This document shows, in pieces, positions 52,540 through 62,593 of a DNA stretch of 64,000 bases. The stretch spans positions 4,336,054 through 4,400,053 of the forward strand of contig NZ_LT599032.1 of assembly GCF_900079725.1 (NCBI RefSeq), in the 5' to 3' direction. Each line of letters begins with the position of its first letter. The first letter of the stretch is position 1. Made by a program: the position numbers and the translations under genes. The notes beneath the pieces were generated by a model. That model had not been told where the DNA came from and made no database searches. It saw only the letters and a program-made list of their open reading frames with translations. This stretch comes from an uncultured Dysgonomonas sp. GTDB lineage: Bacteria > Bacteroidota > Bacteroidia > Bacteroidales > Dysgonomonadaceae.

Positions 52540-52830
52540 GGCTATGTAATAACTGAAATCAGAAATTGATTTTAGCGATAAAGATATTAAAAATCCTTTA
52601 AATCGAAAGAACTGAATATAGCCTTATACAAATGGAAAGTGTAAAATAGGCAGGTTAATGATTTTTTGTGGTTAATAACCCACTTTTAACCCAAAAATTA
52701 ACCATTGAGCTATAATATTTGACGCAAAAATACTATGTAGCTGACTTCGGCTAATTCTAAACTGAAAACTAAAACGCATTGTATCTAATACTTTATTTTT
52801 TTAATCAACTCCTTATATTAAGTGAATAAC
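52540..52830. promoter_or_regulatory. Divergent control region between the SARP-type regulator and PUL 2
   Basis: Three direct repeats of TAACCC/TAACCA occur at 52676, 52687 and 52699 (spaced 11 and 12 bp), with GGTTAAT at 52653 and GGTTAATAACC (palindrome) at 52670. The plus-strand box AATATTTG (52714-52721) is a near match to the -7 consensus, 9 bp after the last repeat. On the minus strand TATTTTTG (52732-52725) could serve the regulator gene. The 5' leader of the lipoprotein gene would be about 100 nt. Confidence 0.55.
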
Positions 52831-54645
52831 ATGAAACTAGTGAAAATTTTAAGAGTTTTTATGTTTATCGTCTTGCTTGGTACTATAACTAGTGCTTGTA
52901 GCAATGATGACGAACAGGTTAATATCGGTGCAGGTACTGTTACCGGTATTGTAACGGACGAGACAGGGTCTCCTATCGCCGGGGTCACGGTTGCCGTATC
53001 CGGTAAAGATGAGACTGTGAGCAGTGGTATCGATGGAAAATACACAATTCAGAATGTATCGATGGAATCCCATGCCGTAGTTTTTGTTAAAACCGGATGG
53101 CAAACAATCAGTGCAACAGTTACAGCGAAAAAATTTGTTGGTAGTGTAGCCACTGTAAACATTACAATGGTGAATGCTTCTGCAAAGATCAGTGGTATCA
53201 TTATCGATGCTAAAAATGGCGGAGTTCCTCTCTCTGGAGTTACAGTAAGCATTGGTCCGGCAGGTACGGTTACCACAGGAACCGACGGGAAATACCTCTT
53301 CGAAAATCTGGTCGCCGATGAGTATACCGTGACTTTTACCAAAGCAAATTATGTAACTATCACCAAAACGGTGACTAAGGCCAGTTTTGAAGATGGGGCA
53401 GTGATTCTGGATTTACAGATGGGTGGAACTGAACTTTTGCGCGGATTGACCAGGGACGATCTGTTAAATGCTGATAAGTGGTACTACAATGAGTACCGTG
53501 GTGGAGGTAATGCTGATGCATATCCTCATTGGGACTGGGCTTGTGACTATATGTGTTCTCTCAGTTTCTGGGGCAATTGGGAAGAGCAATGGGAAGGAAC
53601 CACATTGCGTATTCGTAATGATGAAGCAGACCGGAAGAATCCTGCCGACCTTGATGTATTCGATTCGTATACATGGGGTAGTAAAAAAATTACAGCGGAC
53701 AATAAGATTCTTTCGCTGAGAGTGCGTACACATGATGCCGATGCATCTGCTCCTGCATATTTCGGTGTACAGGTAGTCGATCTTTCTGCAGCTGAGCCTG
53801 TGACCGAAAAAATTGGAGATGTAAGGACTCATGGTTCCGGGAATTATGCAGATTATCATTTCGATCTGAGTCAGTATATTGGCAAAGAAGTGATCGTCGC
53901 TATTGGTATTTATCGTAATGCGACAGGAAACTACTGGAAGCAGCTGGTACTTCGCCGTGTTGCTTTTGCTCAGGAAAATGTAACCAATTGGGATTGGATT
54001 CCGGGAAATGAAGTGATAGACGGCTGGAAACTGACTCACGAAATGGTTCGTTCCACGATGATACATACCAAAAAGTCATTTACAGGAATCAGCCCTATCA
54101 GTGCAGGACGTGATGTGAATATGACAACCGGTTATCCGGCAGCATACAGGGCTTGGCGAAATGTAGCACATATAGGACATGAATGGGCATTTGTACCATT
54201 ACATAAAGACCCCGAAGTATTTCCATCCGAAGGTTACCTTATCAAGACCAGAGGCAGTGGTACTCAGGTGAACACTAAGGAGCCGGAAGCATATTTCTAC
54301 TCTAAATTTGCTATCGCACCGGGTAGTAACCAATTAACGCTGAAGACCCGAAATTTCGGAAGCAATTACACTTTCTTCAAATTGACAGCAATAAAAGAAG
54401 ACGGTACGATTGTGCATGTAGCTCCAAAATCGAATACAGCTCAGGACGCTGCCGCTGCTGCCGATGGTTGCTGGAAATTTAAGCACGGTTCGGGTGGAGC
54501 AGGAGACCCGGATGGATATGCTTCATTTGTATATGACCTGTCTCAATTTAACGGAAACGATGTGATGTTGATATTTGGTGTGTACAAAGGAGAAAGTAAT
54601 GGAGATGAGAGTAAACTTGTATTCTATAATATTAACCTGAATTAA
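52831..54645 (+). CDS. Surface lipoprotein with two carboxypeptidase-regulatory-like domains, PUL 2
   Basis: A 604-residue lipoprotein (lipobox TSAC, then SNDDEQ, consistent with surface export). The in-frame GTG at 52822 is less likely than the ATG at 52831. Residues about 37-115 and 120-195 are two CarboxypepD_reg-like Ig domains (GTVTGIVTDETGSPIAGVTV, ISGIIIDAKNGGVPLSGVTV). Residues 200-600 are two similar beta-rich units, each ending VYDLSQFNGNDVMLIFGVYK or similar, suggesting an internal duplication of lectin-like modules. It is probably a surface glycan-binding protein rather than an enzyme. The gene is first in the transcription direction of PUL 2. Confidence 0.72.
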   Translation: MKLVKILRVFMFIVLLGTITSACSNDDEQVNIGAGTVTGIVTDETGSPIAGVTVAVSGKDETVSSGIDGKYTIQNVSMESHAVVFVKTGWQTISATVTAKKFVGSVATVNITMVNASAKISGIIIDAKNGGVPLSGVTVSIGPAGTVTTGTDGKYLFENLVADEYTVTFTKANYVTITKTVTKASFEDGAVILDLQMGGTELLRGLTRDDLLNADKWYYNEYRGGGNADAYPHWDWACDYMCSLSFWGNWEEQWEGTTLRIRNDEADRKNPADLDVFDSYTWGSKKITADNKILSLRVRTHDADASAPAYFGVQVVDLSAAEPVTEKIGDVRTHGSGNYADYHFDLSQYIGKEVIVAIGIYRNATGNYWKQLVLRRVAFAQENVTNWDWIPGNEVIDGWKLTHEMVRSTMIHTKKSFTGISPISAGRDVNMTTGYPAAYRAWRNVAHIGHEWAFVPLHKDPEVFPSEGYLIKTRGSGTQVNTKEPEAYFYSKFAIAPGSNQLTLKTRNFGSNYTFFKLTAIKEDGTIVHVAPKSNTAQDAAAAADGCWKFKHGSGGAGDPDGYASFVYDLSQFNGNDVMLIFGVYKGESNGDESKLVFYNINLN

Positions 54646-54677
54646 AAAACGAAAAAACTGCGCCCTTAGTGAATCCT

Positions 54678-54716
54678 CTGCATATCTCGATACTTCAGTA
54701 TGTATTGTATATGCAG
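54678..54716 (+). promoter_or_regulatory. Hairpin in the spacer before the GH76 gene
   Basis: CTGCATAT (54678-54685) pairs with ATATGCAG (54709-54716), with an inner ATACT-TC-AGTAT. It lies between the first and second PUL 2 genes and may cause partial termination or protect the mRNA. Confidence 0.4.
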
Positions 54717-54748
54717 CGGATACACAGAGGGACAGGAATAAGAATGAA

Positions 54749-56218
54749 ATGAAAAAAATATTTACAACTATTTTCTGTACACTCTTAGTGGTGACTGTTG
54801 CATGTAGTGATAATAATGAAGTAGATGGCAACGGAGGCGGCAATAATTCCGGAATTATCAAAACTGATAACCTTGCGGAGCAAAATATCCTTCGGTCGAT
54901 GCAGTTGGTTGACAGTGCGGTGTCCTACCACTTTAAGGGAGAAGGTATGGCAATGTCAAGATATTACAATCCTTATACAAATTCGAATGTGAATAAGGAG
55001 GGAGCTGATGAGAAAGGCAGTGTATGGATGTACACAAGTTCTATCGAAGCTGTGAATGCAATCCTGCATGGGCTGAAAGCTCATAAGGAAAAAGGCAAAG
55101 CAGAGCTTTATGACAAGCACTTTAGCCGTTACACAGCCCTGTTAGCCAAATTGTATGATAATATTGCATATTATAGGGGCACGTTTCGTCTTACATCGTA
55201 TACTCAAACGAAAGATTGGTCCGTATATGGAGTAGATAGGGGAAATGCCAAAGGTACAGCATTGGTAGAAGGTATACATAATGTATATGACGACCAGCAA
55301 TGGCTGATCAGAGAACTTATCGAAGCCTATAAACTGACAGGTAGCAATACCTATCTGACCGAAGCGGAATATCTGGCGGATTATGTGTTGGATGGATGGG
55401 ATTGTGTACTCGATGCCAATGGAAAAGAATACGGAGGTATTCCATGGGGACCGGGCTATGTGACAAAGCATTCATGTAGCAACGGGCCTGTAGTAAGTCC
55501 ACTGGTATGGTTACACGAACTGTATAAAGGTAAGAATGACGAAATTTCTTATAAATATATAGCAACTGATGGTAGCCGCAAAACCGCTACGCTAAAGAAA
55601 AGCGACTATTACCTAAAATTTGCAAAGGCTGTTTATGCTTGGCAAAAGACGAATTTGTTACGCGAGGATGGAGTATATCACGACATGATGGGAGGCTGTG
55701 ATCCTGACTGCAATGTAGCGTATGAAACCGTTAACGGCGTAACATACCGCAAGCACACCAATCTGCGTGACCGTGTGGGTACTGCCTATTCTTACAATTG
55801 TGGCTCTATGCTTTCCGGTGCGGCTGACCTGTATCGTGCAACGGGAGAGAATACATATGTGGAAGATGCCAAAAAATTGTCGGATGCCAGTTTCAAATAT
55901 TTTGCTAAACTGGGAGTAAACAAGCCCGGGTATTATACATATGATATAATAGGCTTCAACAACTGGTTTAACGGAGTGCTGATGCGCGCATATGTCGATG
56001 TATATCCTTCATACAATAATGCGTCTGCATACGTCGATAGTTTCCAGAAGAATCTTGATTACGGGTATGAAAACTTTTTCTACAGAGGATTTCTTCCTCC
56101 CAATTTATTAGTAGGTTGGAGTCGTGAAAATGGCAATAACAGAGTGGAAGGTATGTTCACTTTTGCCTTTGCTGCCGAATACGCTACTCTGGCGCGATAC
56201 GAATTGGAAAAACAATAA
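54749..56218 (+). CDS. GH76-family glycosidase, lipoprotein, PUL 2
   Basis: A 489-residue lipoprotein (lipobox TVAC, followed by SDNNEVD and a glycine linker, consistent with surface export). The (alpha/alpha)6 barrel begins at about residue 40. The catalytic pair D181 and D182 appears in HNVYDDQQWLIRELIEAY, and the GGIPWGPGYVTKHSCSNGP block is typical of GH76 alpha-1,6-mannanases. The length and helical repeats fit. Known GH76 enzymes cut alpha-1,6-mannan backbones of fungal walls and other glycans, but the substrate here is inferred by family only. Confidence 0.87.
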   Translation: MKKIFTTIFCTLLVVTVACSDNNEVDGNGGGNNSGIIKTDNLAEQNILRSMQLVDSAVSYHFKGEGMAMSRYYNPYTNSNVNKEGADEKGSVWMYTSSIEAVNAILHGLKAHKEKGKAELYDKHFSRYTALLAKLYDNIAYYRGTFRLTSYTQTKDWSVYGVDRGNAKGTALVEGIHNVYDDQQWLIRELIEAYKLTGSNTYLTEAEYLADYVLDGWDCVLDANGKEYGGIPWGPGYVTKHSCSNGPVVSPLVWLHELYKGKNDEISYKYIATDGSRKTATLKKSDYYLKFAKAVYAWQKTNLLREDGVYHDMMGGCDPDCNVAYETVNGVTYRKHTNLRDRVGTAYSYNCGSMLSGAADLYRATGENTYVEDAKKLSDASFKYFAKLGVNKPGYYTYDIIGFNNWFNGVLMRAYVDVYPSYNNASAYVDSFQKNLDYGYENFFYRGFLPPNLLVGWSRENGNNRVEGMFTFAFAAEYATLARYELEKQ

Positions 56219-56239
56219 CTAACTTAAATTTATATCGTT

Positions 56240-59200
56240 ATGATAAAAACACATTATGCAAAAAAGATGCGATCCTTGCATTCTTGCATGTTAATGATGC
56301 TCTTTGTTGTTTTGATGCCTATGTCTTTATGGGCGCAAAACAAGACCATTACCGGAATAGTTGCGGACGAAACCAATGAACCGGTAGCCGGAGCAAGTGT
56401 CGTGATTAAAAATACCACTGTTGGTACTATTACAGATATCGACGGTAAATATACTATTCAGGCACCGGACAATGCTACCCTGGTATTTACATTTTTGGGA
56501 TATAGTCCTAAAGAAGAAAAAGTAAGCGGACGCAGCCAGATCAATGTTTCACTGACTTTAGATGAGACTACGCTCGATGATGTGGTAGTTGTCGGATATG
56601 GTGTACAGAAAAAAGTAACACTAACCGGGGCTGTAGCCGGAGTTAAGGGATCGGAAATGATAAAGACCAAGAATGAGAATCCGCAGAATATGCTTACCGG
56701 TAAAATTGCAGGTGTGCGTGTATGGCAAAAAAGTGCAGAACCAGGTACATTTAATAATAATTTCGATATTCGTGGTTTGGGCGCTCCGTTGGTAGTTATC
56801 GATGGTATTCCCCGTACTACAGCCGATTTTCAACGTTTGAACGCAAATGATATCGATGATATTTCTGTATTGAAGGATGCATCAGCTGCCATATACGGTG
56901 TACGGGCAGCTAACGGGGTTGTACTCGTAACTACTAAGAAAGGATCGAAAGACGGGAAAACCTCAGTTTCTTATAATGGTACATATACATTCCAGAAACC
57001 TTCGGGTATGCCTGTCCTTGCCGATCCGTATCAGACAATGACATTGTACAACGAACAGGCGATGAATAATATAAGTGGGGGAAGCATCATATATAAAGAA
57101 TCTGATTTTGAAGCTTTCCGCAACGGTACCCGTCGCACTACAGATTGGACAAATCTGGTATTTTCAGATTATGCTCCGCAAACCCAGCATGATTTAAGCA
57201 TTACGGGAGGAAACGATAAGACCCAGTATTACATAGGTATGGGATACTTCTATCAGGAAGGTTTTTTCAAATCGGGAGACCTTAATTATGATAAATATAA
57301 TCTGCGTGCCAATATAACTACTAAAATTGTAAACGGATTAACATTTGATATTAATCTGAGCGGCGTAGCTGACGAGCGCAACAATCCGTACACAAGTGCG
57401 GTTGACATTATACGCACATATTGGAGACAAGGTGTATTGTATCCCGCATATGCCGATCCGGATAATACAATGCTCAATTATCAGGGGCTTGAATTACAGG
57501 AAAATGCAGTGGCTCAGATGAGTTCTGATGTATCCGGATACAGGAAATATCAGCAAAAATATTTTCAGTCATCGGCATCTCTTAATTACGATCTGGGTGT
57601 AATAACGCCGGTATTAAAAGGTTTATCGGCAAAAGCTCTGGTTAGTTATGACTACCGCACCGATAATAATACAGCTTATCGTAAAGAATATTATCAATAT
57701 GCTTATAATGAACTGACCGATTCTTACGATCAGGCATTATTCAATACGAGTTCACCAAGCAGACTGCGCCGTGAAACATATAATAAACAGCAAATCCTGA
57801 GCCAGCTATTACTCAATTATAATCGTAGTTTCGGTGAGCATACTGTTAGTGGAGTTGTTGGTCTGGAAACTCAGAAGCGGACAGGAGATAACTTCTATGC
57901 ACAGCGTGAGCTTGCTTTTTCTACAGATTATCTCTTTGCTGGTGTTGATGAAAATCAACTGGGAAGCATGAATATAGGAAATAATGACCTTTATGAAGAA
58001 GCTAACTCTGCAATGATAGGCAGGGTAAATTATGCTTATGCAAATCGTTACCTGCTTGAAGCTCAATTCCGTTACGACGGATCATCAAAGTTTGCAAAAG
58101 GGCATCAGTGGGGTTTCTTCCCATCTGTGTCGGCAGGTTGGCGTGTCTCCGAAGAGCCTTTCTTTAAATCTGTTTCAGCCCTTTCTTTTGTCGACCAGCT
58201 AAAACTGCGTGCCAGCTATGGGGTATTGGGAGATGATTTGGCAAACGACTGGAATTATGAATGGGCAAACGGCTATAACTATCCAGCGACAAATTCAAAC
58301 GGGGGAAGCGGATATTATAATCAATATGCACCGGGATTTATCTTCGGAGATAAGTATGTTTCTGCTGCTGCTACCAAGCCACTGCCTAACATTGCAATTT
58401 CGTGGTACGAATCACGTACGCTTGACCTTGGGGTAGATTTTGAGGGATGGAATGGATTGTTCGGTTTTTCTTTAGACTATTTTGATCGCCGTCGTACAGG
58501 TATGTTTGCCCGCCGCAAAGGAGACCTTCCTACTGTAGTAGGTGCAGAGGCTCCTAACGAAAATCTGGATAGCGACCGTCACTTCGGTATGGACCTTGAA
58601 CTTACGCATCGTAATAAAATAAATGATTTTTCTTATAGGATAAAGGCAATCGGTACAATTACGCGTCAGAAACATATGGTTGCTTCGGAAAAAGGACCAT
58701 GGGGCAACTCTTACGACAGATGGCGTAATGATAATCTTACCGACCGTTATCAAGGAGTACAATTCGGATATACTGGTGCCGGACGTTATCAAAGCTGGAA
58801 AGATATATGGTCGTACCCGATTTATAAAGACCGTGGAATTTTGCCGGGGGATTATAAATATGAAGACTGGAACGGCGACGGTGAAATTAACGGACAGGAT
58901 ATGCATCCTTATGCTTTTGACCAGACTCCATGGTTGAATTATAGTATAAATTTTGACTTCGCATATAAGAATTTCGACCTGAACATACTATTGCAAGGAT
59001 CGGCTCTCGGCTCAATGAAATATGAAGAACCGTTATATGCAATTTGGGGAAGTAACGGTGGAGGTACGCTGGTACAATTCCTGGACCGCTGGCATCCGGT
59101 AGATCCTACAGCAGATCCTTACGATCCTGCTACAGAATGGGTGAGTGGTTATTATGGCTATACAGGACATTATCCTGATGCAAATTCATCTTTCAACCGT

Positions 59201-59422
59201 GTGAGTACGGCTTATCTCCGTCTCAAAAGTATAGAACTTGGCTATACACTGCCTCGGATAAAGGCCTTATCGTCTATGAACCTGCGTGTATTTGCCAATG
59301 CGTATAATATGTTTACTATAACAGGAGTGAAATTCGTGGATCCGGAACATCCGGATAGCGATAATGGAAGGTTATATCCACTTAATAAAACTTACACCAT
59401 AGGTATGTCTCTTACATTCTAA
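56240..59422 (+). CDS. SusC/RagA-family TonB-dependent outer-membrane transporter, PUL 2
   Basis: A 1060-residue importer with signal peptide (ending PMSLWAQNK), a CarboxypepD_reg-like domain (GIVADETNEPVAGASVVIKN, TDIDGKYTI), a plug with VVVVGYGVQKK, ASAAIYGVRAANGVV and TTKKGS, and a barrel ending in GMSLTF. The domain order matches the PUL 1 SusC, although the two are clearly diverged. It pairs with the SusD encoded 29 bp downstream. It should import oligosaccharides released by the GH76 and the partial glycosidase gene downstream. Confidence 0.97.
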   Translation: MIKTHYAKKMRSLHSCMLMMLFVVLMPMSLWAQNKTITGIVADETNEPVAGASVVIKNTTVGTITDIDGKYTIQAPDNATLVFTFLGYSPKEEKVSGRSQINVSLTLDETTLDDVVVVGYGVQKKVTLTGAVAGVKGSEMIKTKNENPQNMLTGKIAGVRVWQKSAEPGTFNNNFDIRGLGAPLVVIDGIPRTTADFQRLNANDIDDISVLKDASAAIYGVRAANGVVLVTTKKGSKDGKTSVSYNGTYTFQKPSGMPVLADPYQTMTLYNEQAMNNISGGSIIYKESDFEAFRNGTRRTTDWTNLVFSDYAPQTQHDLSITGGNDKTQYYIGMGYFYQEGFFKSGDLNYDKYNLRANITTKIVNGLTFDINLSGVADERNNPYTSAVDIIRTYWRQGVLYPAYADPDNTMLNYQGLELQENAVAQMSSDVSGYRKYQQKYFQSSASLNYDLGVITPVLKGLSAKALVSYDYRTDNNTAYRKEYYQYAYNELTDSYDQALFNTSSPSRLRRETYNKQQILSQLLLNYNRSFGEHTVSGVVGLETQKRTGDNFYAQRELAFSTDYLFAGVDENQLGSMNIGNNDLYEEANSAMIGRVNYAYANRYLLEAQFRYDGSSKFAKGHQWGFFPSVSAGWRVSEEPFFKSVSALSFVDQLKLRASYGVLGDDLANDWNYEWANGYNYPATNSNGGSGYYNQYAPGFIFGDKYVSAAATKPLPNIAISWYESRTLDLGVDFEGWNGLFGFSLDYFDRRRTGMFARRKGDLPTVVGAEAPNENLDSDRHFGMDLELTHRNKINDFSYRIKAIGTITRQKHMVASEKGPWGNSYDRWRNDNLTDRYQGVQFGYTGAGRYQSWKDIWSYPIYKDRGILPGDYKYEDWNGDGEINGQDMHPYAFDQTPWLNYSINFDFAYKNFDLNILLQGSALGSMKYEEPLYAIWGSNGGGTLVQFLDRWHPVDPTADPYDPATEWVSGYYGYTGHYPDANSSFNRVSTAYLRLKSIELGYTLPRIKALSSMNLRVFANAYNMFTITGVKFVDPEHPDSDNGRLYPLNKTYTIGMSLTF

Positions 59423-59451
59423 TAATTAGTGTCAGTTACGAAATAATAAAT

Positions 59452-61515
59452 ATGAAAAATATGAAAAAAATAATAATACTGTCTTTGCTAAGCATTTTTC
59501 TGTTATCTGCTTGCAACGATCTGGATATTGCACCTAAGAATCTGATTACCGACGAGGATATCCTGACCAACGAGTCCGGTATGGAAATTTACATGGCAAC
59601 AATGTACAGTAATATGCCATTTGAAGATTTCAAATATATGGGCGAATGGGGTGTCGAGTTTAACGCATGGTTAGGTTCGATGGGTATAGAAGGTACAGGG
59701 GAAGCTCTGAACCGTGATGGCATTTGTAAGACTTTTACAGGTGAGAGAACTGCATATTGGGGTAATGCCTTTTCTCTGTTGCGTAAAGCAAACTATTTGT
59801 TGGAAACATTGCCGCAGTATCAAGGTTCTTTCCAGGAACAAAGCTATAACCATTATTTGGGAGAAGCTTACTTTGTACGTGCTTTTGTATTTTATGCGAT
59901 GGCTCGTCGTTTTGGAGGAGTACCGTTAGTGACCAAAGTCATTCAATATCCTAACGATAAAGAAGCACTGGAAGTGCCGCGTGCAAGTGAAGAGGAAACA
60001 TGGAATCAGGTACTTGCCGATTTTGATAAGGCAGCCAGTCTGTTGAGCCCGACCAGTCCCAAATCGGGGTATTCTAATAAGTATGTAGCTTTGGCATTTA
60101 AAGCAGAAGCCATGTTATATGCCGGAAGTGTGGCTAAATATAATGAAACAGTAACAGGTCGTCTGACAGGATTGGGACAAAAGACAGGAATACGGGTAAT
60201 TGGCTTTGGCGCAGATTCTTGGCAGGCTGCATCCAAGAAGTATTTCACTGAAGCATATAAAGCTGCGCGGGAAGTGATGGAAAGCGGGAAGTATTCACTC
60301 TATAAGAAAAAGTGGTCAGCAACAGATCGTGATGCACAATACCAGAATATGGTAGATATGTTCAGTGATTTGAGCAGTCCCGAGAATATTTATGTGAGAC
60401 AATATGTATATCCTACACTGACACACGGCTATGATGCATATAGTGCACCATTTATATTCCGCGCGCCGTTATCTTCAGGTACATGTCCTACCCTTGATTT
60501 TCTGGAGCTTTTCGATGGTTTCGACCGCTATGCGGACGGAACAGTAAAAGTTACAAGCGGGACGTCGAATACCACCGGAGATTATTTGCTGTATGATAAA
60601 CCGATGGATTTCTTCAAGAACGCCGAACCACGTTTACGCGCTTATGTAATTTTCCCCGGAGATATGTTTAAAGGTAAAGAGATTGAGATACGTGCCGGTG
60701 TATATACCGGATCAACACCAGTCAAGCCATTCTTTAAGGACTATTCCTATGCTAATGCCGAAACATATTACCAGCATTTGGATGCTTATACCCAAAAACC
60801 AAAAACATTGTATCTGAGCCCGAAATCAGAAAATGTGGAAACTGTTGATTACAACGGACAAAAGATGAATGCGTCCGGAGCAAACGGTCCGTTCTATGAT
60901 CAGGGAGAATCTGCAATGGCAGGATTTTATGGACGGAAATGGCTTAACTCAAATCCGGCATTTGTTGCAGCAGAAGGAAAATCCGAGCAGCCATTCATCC
61001 TGATGCGTTATGCTGATGTATTGCTTAATGCAGCAGAGGCAGCTGTAGAATTATCTCTGGCCGGGGTGGCTTCTCCTGATGGAGCCGACCTGTTGCAGGT
61101 AGCTACGGATGCAGTGAATGAAATACGTGAACGTGCAGGGGCAACGCAGCTAACAAGTAAAATTGCATCGACAGAAACAGGGCGCAACATTGTACGTAAA
61201 GAACGTCGTAAAGAACTTGCTTTTGAACATAAGACAAAATGGGATTTGAGACGCTGGCGTGTTCAACATTATGACGGACGTGACGGATTCTGGGGCGAAG
61301 CACGTAATAAAGATGCATTTAGCAATAATTCGCGCTACCGTTTCCGCGGCTTATATCCGTTCTTTTCTACTACTACAGGAAAATATTTCTTCGATGCTCA
61401 TTTCCAAATGGTAGGCCTCAAGACTTTTGAATATAATCCGATTGATTATTATTTTGAAATTCCGGGTGGTGAAGTATCTAAGAGCCTGGTAATCGACCAA
61501 CAACCAAATAGATAA
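59452..61515 (+). CDS. SusD/RagB-family surface glycan-binding lipoprotein, PUL 2
   Basis: A 687-residue lipoprotein (lipobox LLSAC, CNDLDIAP), longer than the usual 500-600 residues. Family features are NHYLGEAYFVRAFVFYAMARR, RRKELAFEHKTKWDLRRWR and a C-terminal YFEIPGGEVSKS. Additional loops account for the length. It forms the lid of the SusC pore. The stop TAA overlaps the next ATG by one base, so translation is coupled to the DUF3823 gene. Confidence 0.96.
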   Translation: MKNMKKIIILSLLSIFLLSACNDLDIAPKNLITDEDILTNESGMEIYMATMYSNMPFEDFKYMGEWGVEFNAWLGSMGIEGTGEALNRDGICKTFTGERTAYWGNAFSLLRKANYLLETLPQYQGSFQEQSYNHYLGEAYFVRAFVFYAMARRFGGVPLVTKVIQYPNDKEALEVPRASEEETWNQVLADFDKAASLLSPTSPKSGYSNKYVALAFKAEAMLYAGSVAKYNETVTGRLTGLGQKTGIRVIGFGADSWQAASKKYFTEAYKAAREVMESGKYSLYKKKWSATDRDAQYQNMVDMFSDLSSPENIYVRQYVYPTLTHGYDAYSAPFIFRAPLSSGTCPTLDFLELFDGFDRYADGTVKVTSGTSNTTGDYLLYDKPMDFFKNAEPRLRAYVIFPGDMFKGKEIEIRAGVYTGSTPVKPFFKDYSYANAETYYQHLDAYTQKPKTLYLSPKSENVETVDYNGQKMNASGANGPFYDQGESAMAGFYGRKWLNSNPAFVAAEGKSEQPFILMRYADVLLNAAEAAVELSLAGVASPDGADLLQVATDAVNEIRERAGATQLTSKIASTETGRNIVRKERRKELAFEHKTKWDLRRWRVQHYDGRDGFWGEARNKDAFSNNSRYRFRGLYPFFSTTTGKYFFDAHFQMVGLKTFEYNPIDYYFEIPGGEVSKSLVIDQQPNR

Positions 61516-62351
61516 TGAATAATAATAAAACACAGAATATGAAAAAAATAGTATTTTATTCTTTAATGTGTGCGTTGCTTTCTTTCAGCTCCTGCGATTT
61601 GTTTAAAGTAGATAACTATGAAGAACCGGAAGAGACATTGGAAGGGGCAGTAGTGGATGTCGCTACAGGAGAACCTGTACTCACAGATCAGGGAAGTGAA
61701 GGTATTCGCGTACGTCTGACAGAACTTAGCTGGGGTGAAAATGTTACACATAACCCTGACTTTTATTGTATGCCTGACGGTACATTCAAAAATACCAAGT
61801 TATTTAAAGGTAATTATAATATCCGTATCGATGGGCCATTTATTCCGCTCGTTCGCGAAGCAGATGGTATGCTTCTTGCCGATGATACCCAAACAATGGA
61901 TATTAAAGGGACAACTAAGGTTAAGTTCGAAGTACAACCTTTCCTTAAAGTGGAATGGATCGGAGAACCGACCGTTTCTAACGGTAAAGTGAAGGCCCAG
62001 GTGCGGGTTACACGTGCTGTGTCTGAAGATGATTTCCGCAATAAAATAGAGCCAATGGGCGGTTATAATAGTAGTTTCCTGAATATGACTGATATACAGT
62101 TGTTTGTCAGCTATTCATCTACAGTAGGTTATCGTGCCCGTGACGAAAGATGGTCTAATGAGATTCAATATACAGGTTCGGCGTTCAACTCTTTGTTTGG
62201 ACAGACAATCACTATTGAGTCTAAAGGAACTATTCCTGCCGGACGTACGGTGTTTATCCGTGCTGCTGCGCGTATAAACTACGATACTCCAAAAGGTAGT
62301 GGTACCCGCAGATGGAATTATAACGAAGCTATGGAAGTAATGGTTCCATAA
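61515..62351 (+). CDS. DUF3823-family lipoprotein, PUL 2
   Basis: A 278-residue lipoprotein (lipobox SFSSC) preceded by nine extra residues that may be skipped by an internal ATG at codon 9. It matches the DUF3823 type: an N-terminal Ig-like domain (EEPEETLEGAVVDVATGEPV) and a C-terminal beta sandwich (KVEWIGEPTVSNGKVKAQVR). Genes of this family regularly follow susC/susD in PULs and are presumed extra surface glycan-binding subunits. It is coupled to SusD by TAATG overlap. Confidence 0.85.
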   Translation: MNNNKTQNMKKIVFYSLMCALLSFSSCDLFKVDNYEEPEETLEGAVVDVATGEPVLTDQGSEGIRVRLTELSWGENVTHNPDFYCMPDGTFKNTKLFKGNYNIRIDGPFIPLVREADGMLLADDTQTMDIKGTTKVKFEVQPFLKVEWIGEPTVSNGKVKAQVRVTRAVSEDDFRNKIEPMGGYNSSFLNMTDIQLFVSYSSTVGYRARDERWSNEIQYTGSAFNSLFGQTITIESKGTIPAGRTVFIRAAARINYDTPKGSGTRRWNYNEAMEVMVP

Positions 62352-62373
62352 TATTGATAATAAAATGGTTTTT

Positions 62374-62415
62374 AAGGTTTAGAGCTATTACCTTGCTGTT
62401 TTAGCTTTAAACCTT
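62374..62415 (+). terminator. Hairpin after the DUF3823 gene
   Basis: AAGGTTTAG-AGCTA and TAGCT-TTAAACCTT form a 14-bp stem (one G-T pair) around a 14-nt loop, 22 bp after the stop. No T-run follows. It may separate the SusCD transcript from the downstream enzyme gene. Confidence 0.5.
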
Positions 62416-62593
62416 TGTCATTAGTAAAAATGCAATTAAATTTAAGGAGAAAACCGGGTCGGCAGTACATGACGGACGAATTGCTCCTATCATACCATGA
62501 ATGGAGAAGAGCCTTTAATGAATAAAAGACATTCATCATCGGTGGGATTTTTGTATTGATCCGGAATGACTAAGAATAAAATCGGATATAGTT

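Noticed and set aside
53464-54066. A 200-codon minus-strand frame opposite the PUL 2 lipoprotein
   Set aside because: Shadow of the real gene, with no signal peptide or recognisable domain.
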